64,000 bases of DNA, taken from contig JAYWGN010000026.1 of assembly GCA_043778255.1 (NCBI GenBank), forward strand, positions 47,479-111,478, in the 5' to 3' direction. This document shows positions 17,595 to 28,300 of this stretch, piece by piece. Every line of letters starts with the position of its first letter. Position 1 is the stretch's first letter. The notes below the pieces were generated by a model. The model saw nothing but the letters and a program-made list of their open reading frames with translations. It searched no databases and had not been told where the DNA came from. A program made the position numbers and the translations under genes. The DNA comes from JAYWGN01 sp043778255. Its GTDB lineage: Bacteria > Bacteroidota > Bacteroidia > Chitinophagales > Chitinophagaceae.

Positions 17595-17681
17595 GCGAAA
17601 ACTTTGCGAAAACTCTGCGAAAACTCTGAGAAAACTTTGCGAAAACTCTGCGAAAACTTTGCGATACTCTGCGATACTTAT
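17595..17681. repeat. 11-bp tandem repeat (GCGAAAACTYT)
   Basis: Six 11-bp units begin at 17595, 17606, 17617, 17628, 17639 and 17650, followed by degenerate 10-bp units (GCGATACTCT). It lies just upstream of the Lrp-type gene. Its period differs from that of the octamer array beside it. Confidence 0.85.
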
Positions 17682-17764
17682 CGAAAACTCTAAAAAAAAA
17701 ATTGCGATACCTATCAAACTTAACAACACAGAAATATATTTTAGCGAAGCAAAAAAAAATAAAA

Positions 17765-18244
17765 ATGAAAGAAAAATTACAATTACCCGAGGGCTTAGAT
17801 GAAAAGGATATTGCTATACTAAAAATACTACAAACCAATGCCAAAGCTACTATTGCAGATATTGCAAAAGCTATACACCTTAGCACCACACCAGTACATG
17901 ACCGTATAAAAAGGCTTGAACTTACAGGAGTTATAAAGCAATATGCTACACTCCTTAACCCTATTAAAGTTAATAAAAACTTAATGGTAATATGCTATGT
18001 AAGCCTTAAAGAACATAACAAAAATGCAGGCACCAAATTTATAAAAAGTATATTAGATATGCCCGATGTAATTGAGTGTTATAGCATTAGTGGCGAATTT
18101 GATTTTATGCTTAAAGTAGTGGCAGCTAATATGGAAACCTATTATGACTTTCATGTAAACAAACTAAGCCAAGCCGATAATGTGGGGCATATACAAAGCG
18201 TATTTGTAATGGGTACTATTAAAGAAACTCCAATACTAATATAG
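17765..18244 (+). CDS. Lrp/AsnC family transcriptional regulator
   Basis: From the ATG at 17765 (MKEKLQLPEGLDEKD) this is a 159-residue Lrp/AsnC regulator: an N-terminal winged HTH (ILKILQTNAKATIADIAKAIHLSTTPVHDRIKRLELTGVI, shown in part) and a C-terminal RAM/ACT-like effector domain (VICYVSLKEHN, then DVIECYSISGEFDFMLKVVA). An upstream in-frame ATG at 17702 would add 21 residues unlike the family. The ligand is probably an amino acid, as is known for the family. The gene stands alone, its upstream DNA is filled with tandem repeats, and the stop is TAG. Confidence 0.9.
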   Translation: MKEKLQLPEGLDEKDIAILKILQTNAKATIADIAKAIHLSTTPVHDRIKRLELTGVIKQYATLLNPIKVNKNLMVICYVSLKEHNKNAGTKFIKSILDMPDVIECYSISGEFDFMLKVVAANMETYYDFHVNKLSQADNVGHIQSVFVMGTIKETPILI

Positions 18245-18256
18245 GTTACAATTGGT

Positions 18257-20884
18257 TTACCTTATCAATATTACGGTACCTTTTTTAAATATCTTTTTAC
18301 CCTTATAATCAATACCTTGTACTTGCCATACAAATGTTTGGTTATCCTGTGGTTCACCTTTAAATTTACCATCCCAGCCTTCACCAATTTTTGTACTCTT
18401 ATACATTAGCTGTCCCCATCGGTTATATACTTCAAAGTAATCGTATTGCTTAAGCCCAACGGCTACTGGCAACATTATATCATTGCGGCCATCACTATTA
18501 GGTGTAAATGCTGTGGGTACAAATATATCAGGCTCTGTTTTAAATACAACAATATTAATGGTATCTAATGCAAAACATCCGTTAGTATCACTTACTCTTA
18601 AATAATAAGTTTGATTATTGCTCAATGTTGCTATTGGGTTACTTATTACATTATTACTCAAAAAATTATTTGGTGTCCATATATAATTAGTACCACCCGT
18701 ACCTTGTAATTGTAGGGGTTGCCCTACTACTATAACTGTATCGGCTCCTGCAAAGGCTTTTATTGGTGGTATTACAATTACTTTTACGGTATCTTTTGCT
18801 GGTTTTTTACAACCTGTTGTATTGGTTGTACTTAGTATATAACTAGTAGTAGTTAATGGTTTGGCAGTAGGGGTAAGTGTATTAGCATTGGTTAATGTAC
18901 TTGTTGGCGACCATACAAAGCTATTGCCAGTAACGATTCCATTAAGTACGGTACTAAAGCCGCTACAAATAATTACATCTGGTCCGGCATCCACAGTTGG
19001 GTAAGGAAATGCAGTTACAGTTATGCTATCTCTTGCTTGGCATTTGCCAATATTGGCTGTTACTACATATTTGGTAGGGCTACCTGTTGGTGTTGCTATG
19101 GGTTCCTTTATACTGCTACTGCTAAGTGTTGCACTTGGTGTCCATATAAAGGTGAGGGCATCGGTAGTGTTCCTTATTTTAAAATTATCTGTAAGGCATA
19201 TTGTGGTATCGGCCATTACATCTATTGTTACAAAGTCTTTAACCCTTACAAGTACACTATCTCTTTGTATGCACCCTTGGTCGTTAGCGGTTACTATGTA
19301 TTGGGTAGTTACTAATGGGTACACAAGTGGATTATTGGTATTAGCATTTATAATTCTATAATTAGGTAGCCAACTTGGGTTTCCACTGGTAAATGAACTT
19401 TGCAGTTGCAAGGTATCGATACTACATATTAAAGTATCTTTAAAGGGTAATGTTATAGAAGGTTTGTCAATGAGTACAATATTTTTTAACACCGTATCAA
19501 TACAACCTTTGCTGTTGGTTATAATTAATTGCACATCGTAATTGCCTGCACTTGGGTAGGTATAAGTAGGATTTTGTAAGTGCGAAGTATCATTAAGTAC
19601 AGGGGGGTTACCAAAGTCCCAACTCCAACTATTTACAAAACCAAAATTGGTTTTGGACGAATCTACAAATTGAATTGGCGATGTATAGCACACACCAACG
19701 TGGTTAAAATTAGGGAAGAATCCGGGGTAAATTCCAAACGGTCGGGTAGTACTGTCGCTACAAGGTTGCCCTCTGTTTACTACTAATTTAATTATAAAAA
19801 TACCTGTATCGGGGAATGTATAAGTTGGATTTTGCAAACGAGACGTATCCGATAAAATGCCTGGCACACCAAAATCCCAAAAGTATGAAGTTATAACACC
19901 GCCATTAGTTGAAGCATTAAAAAATGTGTGGGTAAAACCATCACAAGTTACCGTTTCAAAATTGAGTAAAGCCTGTGGTATAGCACAATCATTAACTTGT
20001 ACTATAAAATCTTTTTGGTGAATACCAATTAACATACCGTCTCTAAATTCACTAGCACATACACTTATAACATACCTGCCCAATGTGCTTGGCGCAATGC
20101 CACTAATAACACCAGTATTTTGATTAATACTTACTGTATTGCCCATAGGTACAGCAGCAGTGTAGGGATTAATATAGTTAACACTAGCATAGGGTGGGGC
20201 AGCAGGGGTGGCATAAGTACTACCTGTAGCAGCACCTCCTCCATAAGCATCACAAAATGCATAGGATAATGAATCGCCATCGGCATCGGTAGCTCCAAAG
20301 TTAAATGTAAAAGCATTGTTGTAGCATATTACCGATACGTTAATACTAAACTTAGGCGAACTATTATTTTGACTAATGGGTAAACTAACCACACCTGGTA
20401 TAACTGCAGAGTAAGTAGACCCTGCACCACCTGTACTTGGGCTATTTACATTAACCAATCCATTAGTTATATCACTAGCTATACGGCAACAGGTTTGGTA
20501 GCTAATGGTATAGCCATTATTATTGTTAGGCAAATCAGTAGTAAATGTATAGTTACCTACAGCATAATTAAGGGTAGGTGGGTTACTAAGGCAAGTAGGA
20601 AAAGCATTTATAACCAATTGTGTACCACCAGTAATATCAATATTAGCAGTGCGATAACCACCTATTAAAGTATTACCATCATATATACCAATTGATACTG
20701 AATTGGGTAAGGCAGCCCCACTTGTATTGTCTTTAAACAGCTTAAGGGTAATTCTATAACTTTTAGAGTTAGAGGTGCTTCCAGCACCTAAATATTCATA
20801 CACCATTTCGCCACCAATTACATGGGCAGCATAATTTTTGAGGCTAAATAACCCAAGTAATAAAATGAGTAATAATTTTTTCAT
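18257..20884 (-). CDS. PKD-domain surface protein with CHU_C (T9SS type B) tail
   Basis: The 875-residue secreted protein starts with a signal peptide (MKKLLLILLLGLFSLKNYA). An N-terminal part with VIGGEMVYEYLG and NNNGYTISYQTCCRI is typical of large gliding-associated surface proteins. Two PKD-like domains (SYFWDFG and NSWSWDFG, about residues 310-480) follow, then repeated Ig-like segments with VDAGPDVIICSG. The C-terminus from FVPTAFTPNSDGRNDI (about residue 790) is the gliding-motility-associated CHU_C domain, a type B signal for type IX secretion. Likely cell-surface adhesin or matrix protein; the target is unknown. Confidence 0.9.
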   Translation of the reverse strand: MKKLLLILLLGLFSLKNYAAHVIGGEMVYEYLGAGSTSNSKSYRITLKLFKDNTSGAALPNSVSIGIYDGNTLIGGYRTANIDITGGTQLVINAFPTCLSNPPTLNYAVGNYTFTTDLPNNNNGYTISYQTCCRIASDITNGLVNVNSPSTGGAGSTYSAVIPGVVSLPISQNNSSPKFSINVSVICYNNAFTFNFGATDADGDSLSYAFCDAYGGGAATGSTYATPAAPPYASVNYINPYTAAVPMGNTVSINQNTGVISGIAPSTLGRYVISVCASEFRDGMLIGIHQKDFIVQVNDCAIPQALLNFETVTCDGFTHTFFNASTNGGVITSYFWDFGVPGILSDTSRLQNPTYTFPDTGIFIIKLVVNRGQPCSDSTTRPFGIYPGFFPNFNHVGVCYTSPIQFVDSSKTNFGFVNSWSWDFGNPPVLNDTSHLQNPTYTYPSAGNYDVQLIITNSKGCIDTVLKNIVLIDKPSITLPFKDTLICSIDTLQLQSSFTSGNPSWLPNYRIINANTNNPLVYPLVTTQYIVTANDQGCIQRDSVLVRVKDFVTIDVMADTTICLTDNFKIRNTTDALTFIWTPSATLSSSSIKEPIATPTGSPTKYVVTANIGKCQARDSITVTAFPYPTVDAGPDVIICSGFSTVLNGIVTGNSFVWSPTSTLTNANTLTPTAKPLTTTSYILSTTNTTGCKKPAKDTVKVIVIPPIKAFAGADTVIVVGQPLQLQGTGGTNYIWTPNNFLSNNVISNPIATLSNNQTYYLRVSDTNGCFALDTINIVVFKTEPDIFVPTAFTPNSDGRNDIMLPVAVGLKQYDYFEVYNRWGQLMYKSTKIGEGWDGKFKGEPQDNQTFVWQVQGIDYKGKKIFKKGTVILIR

Positions 20885-21206
20885 TTAAGGCATTCAATTT
20901 TTTTTTATAAAAAAATTACATAAATAAGTTTTGTAAATTCTTATTGCCGTACTGGCACATAAATATACGAATAATTTGTTGTTTTGGTTAGCTACGCTAA
21001 AATATTATTTTTTTTGCAAAAAAAGGGGTAGGTATTTTATTGATTATACATACATAAAGGCAAATAAATAATTCAATTTTATTTCTTATTTATTTGTAAA
21101 TTTACTCACTTTTATAAAAAAACAGATTTACAACTTTGTGAATCTAATTTTAAATTTGTACATTAGTGCATTACTGTATATTGTACATGGGGGTAAATAA
21201 ATAAAT
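20885..21206. other. Intergenic region upstream of recQ
   Basis: A 322-bp AT-rich gap between divergent genes. It holds the -7 candidate TAAATTTG at 21151-21158 for recQ. I see no gene, hairpin or repeat in the remainder. Confidence 0.6.
21151..21158 (+). promoter_or_regulatory. -7 element for recQ
   Basis: TAAATTTG fits TAnnTTTG and lies 48 bp before the recQ ATG. Confidence 0.5.
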
Positions 21207-23474
21207 ATGGCAACAAAGACTGCAACAAAAGCAATAAAAAATATTGCAAAAACATCAACTAACGAATCGCTTATAACAAATGAAGTATTACTACAAAACT
21301 TAAAAAAATATTTTGGGTTCGATGAGTTTAAAGGCCTTCAAAAACAAGCCTTAGATTCCTTATTTTCCAACACCGATACATTTGTTATAATGCCAACTGG
21401 TGGTGGCAAAAGCCTTTGCTACCAACTACCAGCATTAATGAAAGAGGGTTGTGCAATTATAGTATCGCCACTTATTGCCTTAATGAAAAATCAGGTAGAT
21501 TTAGTACGTGGTTATAGTAGCAAAGATAATGTAGCCCATTTTTTGAACAGCACCCTTAACAAAGCACAAATACAAGAAGTAAAAGATGACTTGATGAGTG
21601 GTGATTGTAAGCTACTATATGTGGCACCCGAAACACTAACTAAGGAAGTAAATATTGATTTTTTTAAAGGGGCTAATATTTCTTTTTTTGCTGTGGACGA
21701 AGCCCATTGTATAAGTGAATGGGGACACGACTTTAGACCCGAATACCGCCGATTACGTGAAATGATGGACTTTATAAACCCAGCATTACCTGTAATAGCA
21801 TTAACGGCCACTGCTACTCCAAAAGTACAGAGTGATATAGAAAAAAACTTAGGATTACGTACTCCAAATGTAATGATTAGCAGCTTTAACCGAAGCAATT
21901 TGTATTACGAAGTATTGCCTAAAATAAATACGGAACAAACGATTAAAAGCATCGTAAAATTTATTAGTAAAAATAAAGGTAAAAGTGGAATCATATATAC
22001 CTTAAACAGAAAAACAACCGAAGAATTAGCACTTATATTAGTAGCCAACAATATAAAAGCTGTGGCTTACCATGCAGGGTTAGACAGTAAGTTACGTGCC
22101 ACTAGGCAAGATCAGTTTTTGAATGAAGATGTACAAGTAATAGTAGCCACCATAGCATTTGGAATGGGAATAGATAAGCCCGACATACGATTTGTAATAC
22201 ACTATAATATACCCAAATCAATAGAAAATTATTATCAAGAAACTGGCCGTGCCGGACGAGATGGATTGGAAGGAAAATGTTTGTTGTATTACTCACACAA
22301 AGATGTATCGAAACTAGAACATTTAATGAGAGATAAGCCCTTAACTGAAAGGGAAATTGGTGCACAACTTATTAATGAAACGGTAGCATTTTGCGAAACG
22401 AGTGTATGTCGCCGTAAGGTTGTACTGCATTATTTTGGTGAAACCTGGCCCGAAGAAAACTGTGGCAATTGCGATAACTGCCTTAACCCGAAAGAACGTA
22501 CCGAAGCAAAAGATAATGTAGTGAAAGTATTAAAAGTTGTAAAAGCACTAAAAGAAGGCTTTGCAACTGAATATGCCGTAAGTATATTATTAGGTAAAAT
22601 AACTACACAAATAAAAATGTTTCGCCATGAAGGAATGGCAGAATTTGGCATAGGCAAAACTGAACCCGAACATTACTGGAACTCACTAGTAAAACAGTTA
22701 CTATTAGAGAATTTGATACGAAAAGATATAGAGGATTATGGGTTGCTTAAAATGACAGAGTTGGGCAATAAATTTTTGAAAAAGCCAAGTTCATTTATGG
22801 TAGTACCTAATAACCTATTTGAAGAAGCAAATGCCGATGACGATGAGGCACATGTAGAAACTGGCAGTAGTACAGGGGCAACCGACGATGTACTATTTGA
22901 AATGCTAAAAGCACTAAGACAAACAGAAGCAAAAAAAGTAGGGCTACCACCGTTTGTAATATTTTTAGAAAACAGTTTGCAAGATATGGCAACTTACTAC
23001 CCAACTACCTTGGCTGAGTTGGAACGTTGCCAAGGCGTAAACAAAGGAAAAGCCATTAAATACGGAACATCATTCGTAAGCCTAATTGCGGAGTATGTAA
23101 CGGAAAATAATATAGAAAAGCCTGACGACTTTGTAATGAAAAGTGTACTCAATAAAGGCAGTAATAAAATATATATTATACAAAATATTGACAAAAAAAT
23201 ACCCTTAGAAACAATTGCAAAAAACAAAGAGTTAACCTTACCCGAACTGTTGGAAGAGATGGAAACTATAGTAGCTAGTGGTACCAAATTAAATATACAA
23301 TACACTGTGGATGATATGATAGATGAGTACGACCAAGATGATATAATGGAATACTTTAAGGGCTGCCAAACCTCATCGTTAGATATAGCACGGCAAGAAC
23401 TAAGCGAAGGTGATTATAGTTGGGAACAATTAAAAATAATGAGAATAAAATTTTTGTGTGAATATGGAAATTAA
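21207..23474 (+). CDS. recQ: ATP-dependent DNA helicase RecQ
   Basis: RecQ is a 3'-5' SF2 helicase in recombination and repair. The 755 residues contain Walker A TGGGKS (64-69), the DEAH box at 164-167 (AVDEAHCISEWGHDFRPEY), motif VI YYQETGRAGRDG, the RQC zinc cysteines (CETSVCRRK and CGNCDNC) and winged helix, and an HRDC domain (FVIFLENSLQDMA, GVNKGKAIKYG). A further C-terminal stretch of about 100 residues (EMETIVASGTKLNIQYTVDDMIDEYDQ), common in Bacteroidota RecQ, resembles a helix-turn-helix. The N-terminal 25 residues are Thr/Lys-rich. Confidence 0.96.
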   Translation: MATKTATKAIKNIAKTSTNESLITNEVLLQNLKKYFGFDEFKGLQKQALDSLFSNTDTFVIMPTGGGKSLCYQLPALMKEGCAIIVSPLIALMKNQVDLVRGYSSKDNVAHFLNSTLNKAQIQEVKDDLMSGDCKLLYVAPETLTKEVNIDFFKGANISFFAVDEAHCISEWGHDFRPEYRRLREMMDFINPALPVIALTATATPKVQSDIEKNLGLRTPNVMISSFNRSNLYYEVLPKINTEQTIKSIVKFISKNKGKSGIIYTLNRKTTEELALILVANNIKAVAYHAGLDSKLRATRQDQFLNEDVQVIVATIAFGMGIDKPDIRFVIHYNIPKSIENYYQETGRAGRDGLEGKCLLYYSHKDVSKLEHLMRDKPLTEREIGAQLINETVAFCETSVCRRKVVLHYFGETWPEENCGNCDNCLNPKERTEAKDNVVKVLKVVKALKEGFATEYAVSILLGKITTQIKMFRHEGMAEFGIGKTEPEHYWNSLVKQLLLENLIRKDIEDYGLLKMTELGNKFLKKPSSFMVVPNNLFEEANADDDEAHVETGSSTGATDDVLFEMLKALRQTEAKKVGLPPFVIFLENSLQDMATYYPTTLAELERCQGVNKGKAIKYGTSFVSLIAEYVTENNIEKPDDFVMKSVLNKGSNKIYIIQNIDKKIPLETIAKNKELTLPELLEEMETIVASGTKLNIQYTVDDMIDEYDQDDIMEYFKGCQTSSLDIARQELSEGDYSWEQLKIMRIKFLCEYGN

Positions 23475-23513
23475 CGCCTACATTTGCAATCTTAAAAATG
23501 CATTTTTTTAATG

Positions 23514-23553
23514 TTGCGTTATCCCGCCTTTGGGCGGGAAATGGACTAAAAAT
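23514..23553 (+). repeat. 40-bp direct repeat, left copy, beside tRNA-Phe
   Basis: These 40 bp match 23711-23750 at 38 positions. The unit contains the hairpin CCCGCC-TTTG-GGCGGG followed by a copy of the tRNA-Phe anticodon-arm sequence AATGGACT. The two copies flank the intact tRNA gene. Confidence 0.85.
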
Positions 23554-23596
23554 ATTCTTTATAAATAAAGAAAATGGTGCGGTATAGTAAATCAAT

Positions 23597-23669
23597 GGTG
23601 CGGTAGCTCAGTTGGTAGAGCAATGGACTGAAAATCCATGTGTCGCCGGTTCAAACCCGGCCCACACCA
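23597..23669 (+). tRNA. tRNA-Phe (GAA)
   Basis: The 73-nt cloverleaf has anticodon stem ATGGA/TCCAT (23623-23627 with 23635-23639) and loop CTGAAAA, with anticodon GAA at 23630-23632. The T arm is GCCGG-TTCAAAC-CCGGC (23645-23661). The acceptor stem GGTGCGG pairs with CCACACC, with one C-A mismatch at the fifth pair. CCA is not encoded. Confidence 0.95.
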
Positions 23670-23677
23670 CTAAAAAT

Positions 23678-23702
23678 CCTCGAAGTAATTCGGGGCTTTT
23701 TT
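23678..23702 (+). terminator. Terminator after tRNA-Phe
   Basis: CCTCGAA and TTCGGGG form a 7-bp stem (one T-G pair) with GTAA loop, followed by a run of T. Confidence 0.8.
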
Positions 23703-23710
23703 ATAATGGT

Positions 23711-23784
23711 TTGCGGTATCCCGCCTTTGGGCGGGAAATGGACTGAAAATCCATGTGTCGCCGGTTCAAACCCGGCCCACACCA
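23711..23784 (+). pseudogene. Partial second copy of tRNA-Phe behind a direct repeat
   Basis: Bases 23737-23784 repeat the last 48 nt of the tRNA-Phe gene (anticodon arm, variable loop, T arm, acceptor 3' strand). The 5' half is replaced by the CCCGCC/GGCGGG hairpin of the 40-bp direct repeat (23711-23750). Without a D arm and 5' acceptor strand it cannot fold as a tRNA. It resembles a recombination or integration scar. Confidence 0.8.
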
Positions 23785-23788
23785 CTCA

Positions 23789-23817
23789 AAAGCCCCGAAG
23801 TAATTCGGGGCTTTCTC
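23789..23817 (+). terminator. Terminator after the tRNA fragment
   Basis: AAAGCCCCGAA and TTCGGGGCTTT form a perfect 11-bp stem with GTAA loop, a better-paired version of the terminator at 23678-23702. Confidence 0.8.
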
Positions 23818-23946
23818 ATATATTATTGGTTTCTGAAATTTAGTGAGTTTCTAATATTTTGCCATAAAAAATATCATTAAAAAAACTGCCTCAAAAATAG
23901 ATTAAGGCAGCTTTGTATGAAAATTAAAAAAATACGCTATGAGTAT

Positions 23947-25275
23947 TTATATTGTGGGGTCGGCAGGGGTATTTGTATTATTATCTCTCTCTTGTAATGG
24001 ATAAGGATAAAATGTACGGTTACGCTCTTCGCCTACTGCATTGGGTGCAGCACGGTTAAAGCGACGACTATCTTCTAATTCCTGGCCACTCATAAACATT
24101 TCTAAACGACGTTGTTTGTAAATATCATTTAGTAAACTTGGTTGGTCTAAAGTACCAGTATAGGCTGACTGGCTTGCACCTATACCGAATATATCGGTTG
24201 TTTTGGTACGAATGGCATCAAGTGCCATTTTAGCTGCCAAAAATTGGCTTTGCCTTGCTTGGTTTTCTGCTACTATTAATCCCATTTCGCCAGGTAAGTA
24301 CACTGGAAAACTTGATAAAGTATTTGCAAAAAAAGCCTTTAATGGATATATACCACCAACTCTACTTATATAAAAACCAATGCGAGGGTCAGTAGAAGCT
24401 GGTAAAGGTGCTAAACCATTACGTAGGCCTAGAGTAGAGTCTACTGCTCCAAATACATTTTGGCTAAAATTCTGTTCGCCCATTGGGTTTGTAGTAGCTG
24501 CACTAAACCTAAATTCCGATTTAATGGTTACACTTGCAGTTTGTGCAAAGCTTATTGCTTTATTACCACTTGTTGCATTGTAGGTGCCAGTTGCCATACT
24601 GTGTATATTGTAATATCTTGCAAGTAGGGCTTTTACTGTATTTTTAACGTCAATACCGGCTGGTACTTTAGCTAAAAATTTTGCACTTGGTGCAGTAATA
24701 GTTAAATCGGCATCGGCACTTTCTAATAGCGCTATAGCTTTTTGCAAAGCATCAATTCGAGGTGTAAAAGTTGCATTATTTTGTTTTACTAGGGGTATTT
24801 TTTCAAAAAACTGAGCCAGAGTACCTAATGCTAATGCATTAAATATGGTAGCATAAGCTTTTATACCTACACGGTCAGCAGGGTCTACAGCTACTGAAAG
24901 GTTATCAAGTACAGTTTCGGCTTCGCCTTTAAGTAATAAATTTTGCCCCCATAGTTGTGTTAATATGGCATTATTAAGTGCAATTGCTCCTTTACCATTT
25001 TGTACTTCGGCTTCGGCAATGTTACCTGCATTAAGTGTGTTGAGTGCATATACACTATATGCACCTGCTACTGTACTTGTGTATATAGGGCTTTGTCTAC
25101 CTATTGTGTATCTTCGTTGTAAACCAGCACAGAGGTTCATTAGGCCGTCTACATTAGTTGTAACATTAGGACCCGATGCTGCACTTGGGTTAGTATATTC
25201 TTTGTTACAAGCAGTAACACCTATAAAGACATTAACTGTGGTGGCTATTAAAAATATTTTTATTATTTTGTTCAT
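23947..25275 (-). CDS. SusD/RagB-like outer-membrane lipoprotein
   Basis: The 442-residue lipoprotein (lipobox VTAC near residue 23) belongs to the SusD/RagB helical family: TPR-like helices (AYATIFNALALGTLAQFFEKIPLV), QARQSQFLAAKMALDAIRTK, and the C-terminal IYKQRRLEMFMSGQELEDSRRF signature. SusD proteins cap a SusC TonB-dependent channel and bind the nutrient on the surface. It is short for the family (often 500 or more residues). It follows the SusC gene by 46 bp, so they are co-transcribed. No glycoside hydrolase or regulator is adjacent, so the substrate is not predicted. Confidence 0.88.
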   Translation of the reverse strand: MNKIIKIFLIATTVNVFIGVTACNKEYTNPSAASGPNVTTNVDGLMNLCAGLQRRYTIGRQSPIYTSTVAGAYSVYALNTLNAGNIAEAEVQNGKGAIALNNAILTQLWGQNLLLKGEAETVLDNLSVAVDPADRVGIKAYATIFNALALGTLAQFFEKIPLVKQNNATFTPRIDALQKAIALLESADADLTITAPSAKFLAKVPAGIDVKNTVKALLARYYNIHSMATGTYNATSGNKAISFAQTASVTIKSEFRFSAATTNPMGEQNFSQNVFGAVDSTLGLRNGLAPLPASTDPRIGFYISRVGGIYPLKAFFANTLSSFPVYLPGEMGLIVAENQARQSQFLAAKMALDAIRTKTTDIFGIGASQSAYTGTLDQPSLLNDIYKQRRLEMFMSGQELEDSRRFNRAAPNAVGEERNRTFYPYPLQERDNNTNTPADPTI

Positions 25276-25321
25276 TATATTTCTTTTTTTTATTAGTAAA
25301 TGTAAGTAATTAAAGGAGTTA

Positions 25322-28300
25322 TTAAAATGTGGCTCTTAGCGTTACCTGCATTGTTTTAGGATTAGGTATATTACCAAAATCAATTCCTCTCAATACAGCG
25401 CTATTTCCTCCTGCATTGGTTTCGGGGTCATAGCCATCGTAAGTATCCCAACTTATAAGGTTACGTCCTGTAATTGATATGGTGGTAGATTTTACAAACT
25501 TGCCTAAGCCGCCTAATGGGTACGAAAGGGAAACTTCTCTCAACTTAACGAAAGTACCTTTTTCTATTCTCCACTCCTCAGTAGCATATATGCTCCATAT
25601 ATAACCACGTGGTAGCTGACCTTTGGCTTCACGTTCGGCGTAATCCCCTATACCTACACCTTGCCTTGTACGGCGGTCTGCATTAAATACATCTTGCCCC
25701 AAGGCACCATCTAACAAAAAGCTAAATGATAATTTTTTGTATTCAATTGTGTTGTTAAAGCTAACAATCCAATCGGGGTTAGGGTTGCCAATAACTTTAC
25801 GAGCTAATGTAGTACCAGTACTATTTGCTGCTATTGGGCGGCCACCTGCATCAAGTGCTATATTGCCACTTGCATCTCTTACAAAAAAGTTACCAAAAAA
25901 ACTACCCACAGGGTAACCCGCTAATATAACAGCAGGTGCACCACTTGCACTACCTAATGTAATTGGGCTTACTTGGCTAGATGCTGTAACTAAATTTTTG
26001 TTTCGATTAATTGAAGCAAAAAGACTCCAATTAAAATTTCTATTATTAATTGGTGTGGCAGAAATGCCTAATTCCCAACCTTTGTTAGTTAGGTTTCCTA
26101 CGTTTTCAACTCTTGTACTACCACCACTACTTGGTGCTAATACCCTATCAACTAATAGGCTGTTATCAACTATTTTTTTGTTATAAGTTGTAAATACAAT
26201 ACCTAATTTATTGTCAAAAAAACCAAGATCTGCTCCAAATTCAGTTTCACTTGCCCTTTCTGGTTCTATAAATTCGTTACCTAGGGCGGTATTAATATTG
26301 TAAGTAGCTATGCCATTAATACTATTGGCACTATAGTTACTAAACCTATCGTAAGACCCTATACCTGTAAGATTACCAGCCTTACCATAACTTCCTCTTA
26401 ACCTAGCACTACTAAACCATTTATTGAATTTACCATTTTTCCAAAATTCCATATCGCTTACATTAAAACTACCACTCAGCCTTGGGTAAAAGTAGGTACG
26501 AGTATCAGTAGGGAACGAAGTGCTACCATCAATACGACCAGCAGCAGTTAAGTAAAATATACCATCAAAACCGAAGGTTTGTTGTACAAAACCACCAAAT
26601 ACTTGCCTATTATCTTCGGTATAACGTGGAGGTAATACTGTAGCAGCACCATTTATAGTAGATATTCCGTTAAGCATATCTCTACCTTCATTAAATAAGC
26701 CTGTAATTTTTTGGTATTGATTGGTGTAACCTGCTGTAGTTAAGCTACTAATTTTTTTGTAATTGGTTGTGTATGAAACGTTTACGTCGTTATTGATTAG
26801 AAATGTATTTACTAATCCATTACCAACATAACCTATTCCTTCCTGTGCTGAAATGTATGGATAACGCTTTATAAAATTTCGGCCTTCTTGTGCTATATTA
26901 TCGATACCTAATATATAATCTACCGTTAATCCTTTTGCAGGTTTAATTTTTATTTGCAAATCACTTATGCTTCGGTTTACTGTTTGTGTAAGGCTCATAT
27001 CGTTAATTACACTTAACGGATTTACCCTTGTTGGTTCTACACCTTTTAAATTACCAGCGGCATCACGGTCATTAATATTAAAAATATTGTTAGTAATGTT
27101 AATTGAGTTTATTGGACTCCAAAATACATTACCATTTGGTTTTTCGTTGCTAAAGCTATTGCTGTAAGCAACACCACTTATTACCGAAACATACTTATTG
27201 AGGGTTGTTTCAATACGTGATTTAAAGTTAAATCGCCTAAAGTCGGTACCAACTATTATTCCTTCATTTTTAAAATATCCACCACTAAAGTAATATTTTG
27301 TTTTATCAGTACCACCACTTAAAGATATATAGTTATCAGTACCAATTCCTTTTTGAAAAATGTTATCTTGATAGTCGTATCTAGTTACATCTACAAGGTC
27401 ATTGGCAAGAGTACGGGTGATACCATCGGGTCGGGTATAAGCTATTGTACTACCTGTATATGGTGTAGGCGAGGTGCTTGCATTGCTAATGTTGCCAAGG
27501 CGTAAACCAGCTGTGCCAAACTGTTTGCCATAAGTGCTAATATATACTCGTTTACGTAACGAGTTAGTTTGTACACTTGTACTAAAGTCAATTTTCATTT
27601 GTCCTGCCTTTCCTCTTTTGGTAGTAATTAGTACTACACCATTGCTTGCACGGCTACCATATATTGCACTTGCACTAGCTCCTGGTATAACATCAATTTT
27701 TTCAATATCATTAGGGTTAATATCTGCCAATCTATTTGTTCCAATTGCCGCTCTTCCACCAGCATCTACATTAAGGTTTGTTACATTGGTAGTGTTATTA
27801 CTAACTACTACGCCATCAATTACATACAATGGTTCTGCACTGCCACTAATTGTACTTGTACCCCTCATACGAACACTAATAGCCCCAGCAGGGTCGCCAC
27901 TTGTTTGTGTAATTTGTGCACCTGGTACTTTTCCTTGTAATGCTGATGTAAGGTTGCCAGTTCCAGCATTTTGTAGGGCTTTTCCACTAACGGTATTAAC
28001 GGTGTTACCCAATTGTTTTCTACTTTGGCTAAGTGACGAACCAATTACAACTACTTGATCTTGGTTATTGATGTCTTTTTTAAGTTGTACATCAAATTCT
28101 GTTTGAGAAACGGCAGTAATATCTACTTGCTTTGTAGCAGTCTTATAACCGACGGAAGATATGGATAACACATATTTTCCAGCTTTTGCAGTGCTTGTAA
28201 ATGAGTACACTCCATTTGCATCTGTACTTATACCATCGTTAGTTGGTACTAATGTAACCGATGCATTGTTAACTGGGCTGCCATCGGGTGCAGTTACTTT

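Noticed and set aside
17702..17764. Upstream start for the Lrp-type regulator (21 extra residues)
   Set aside because: The added residues are Lys/Asn-rich, come from repeat-derived DNA and do not match the family; the ATG at 17765 gives the normal N-terminus.
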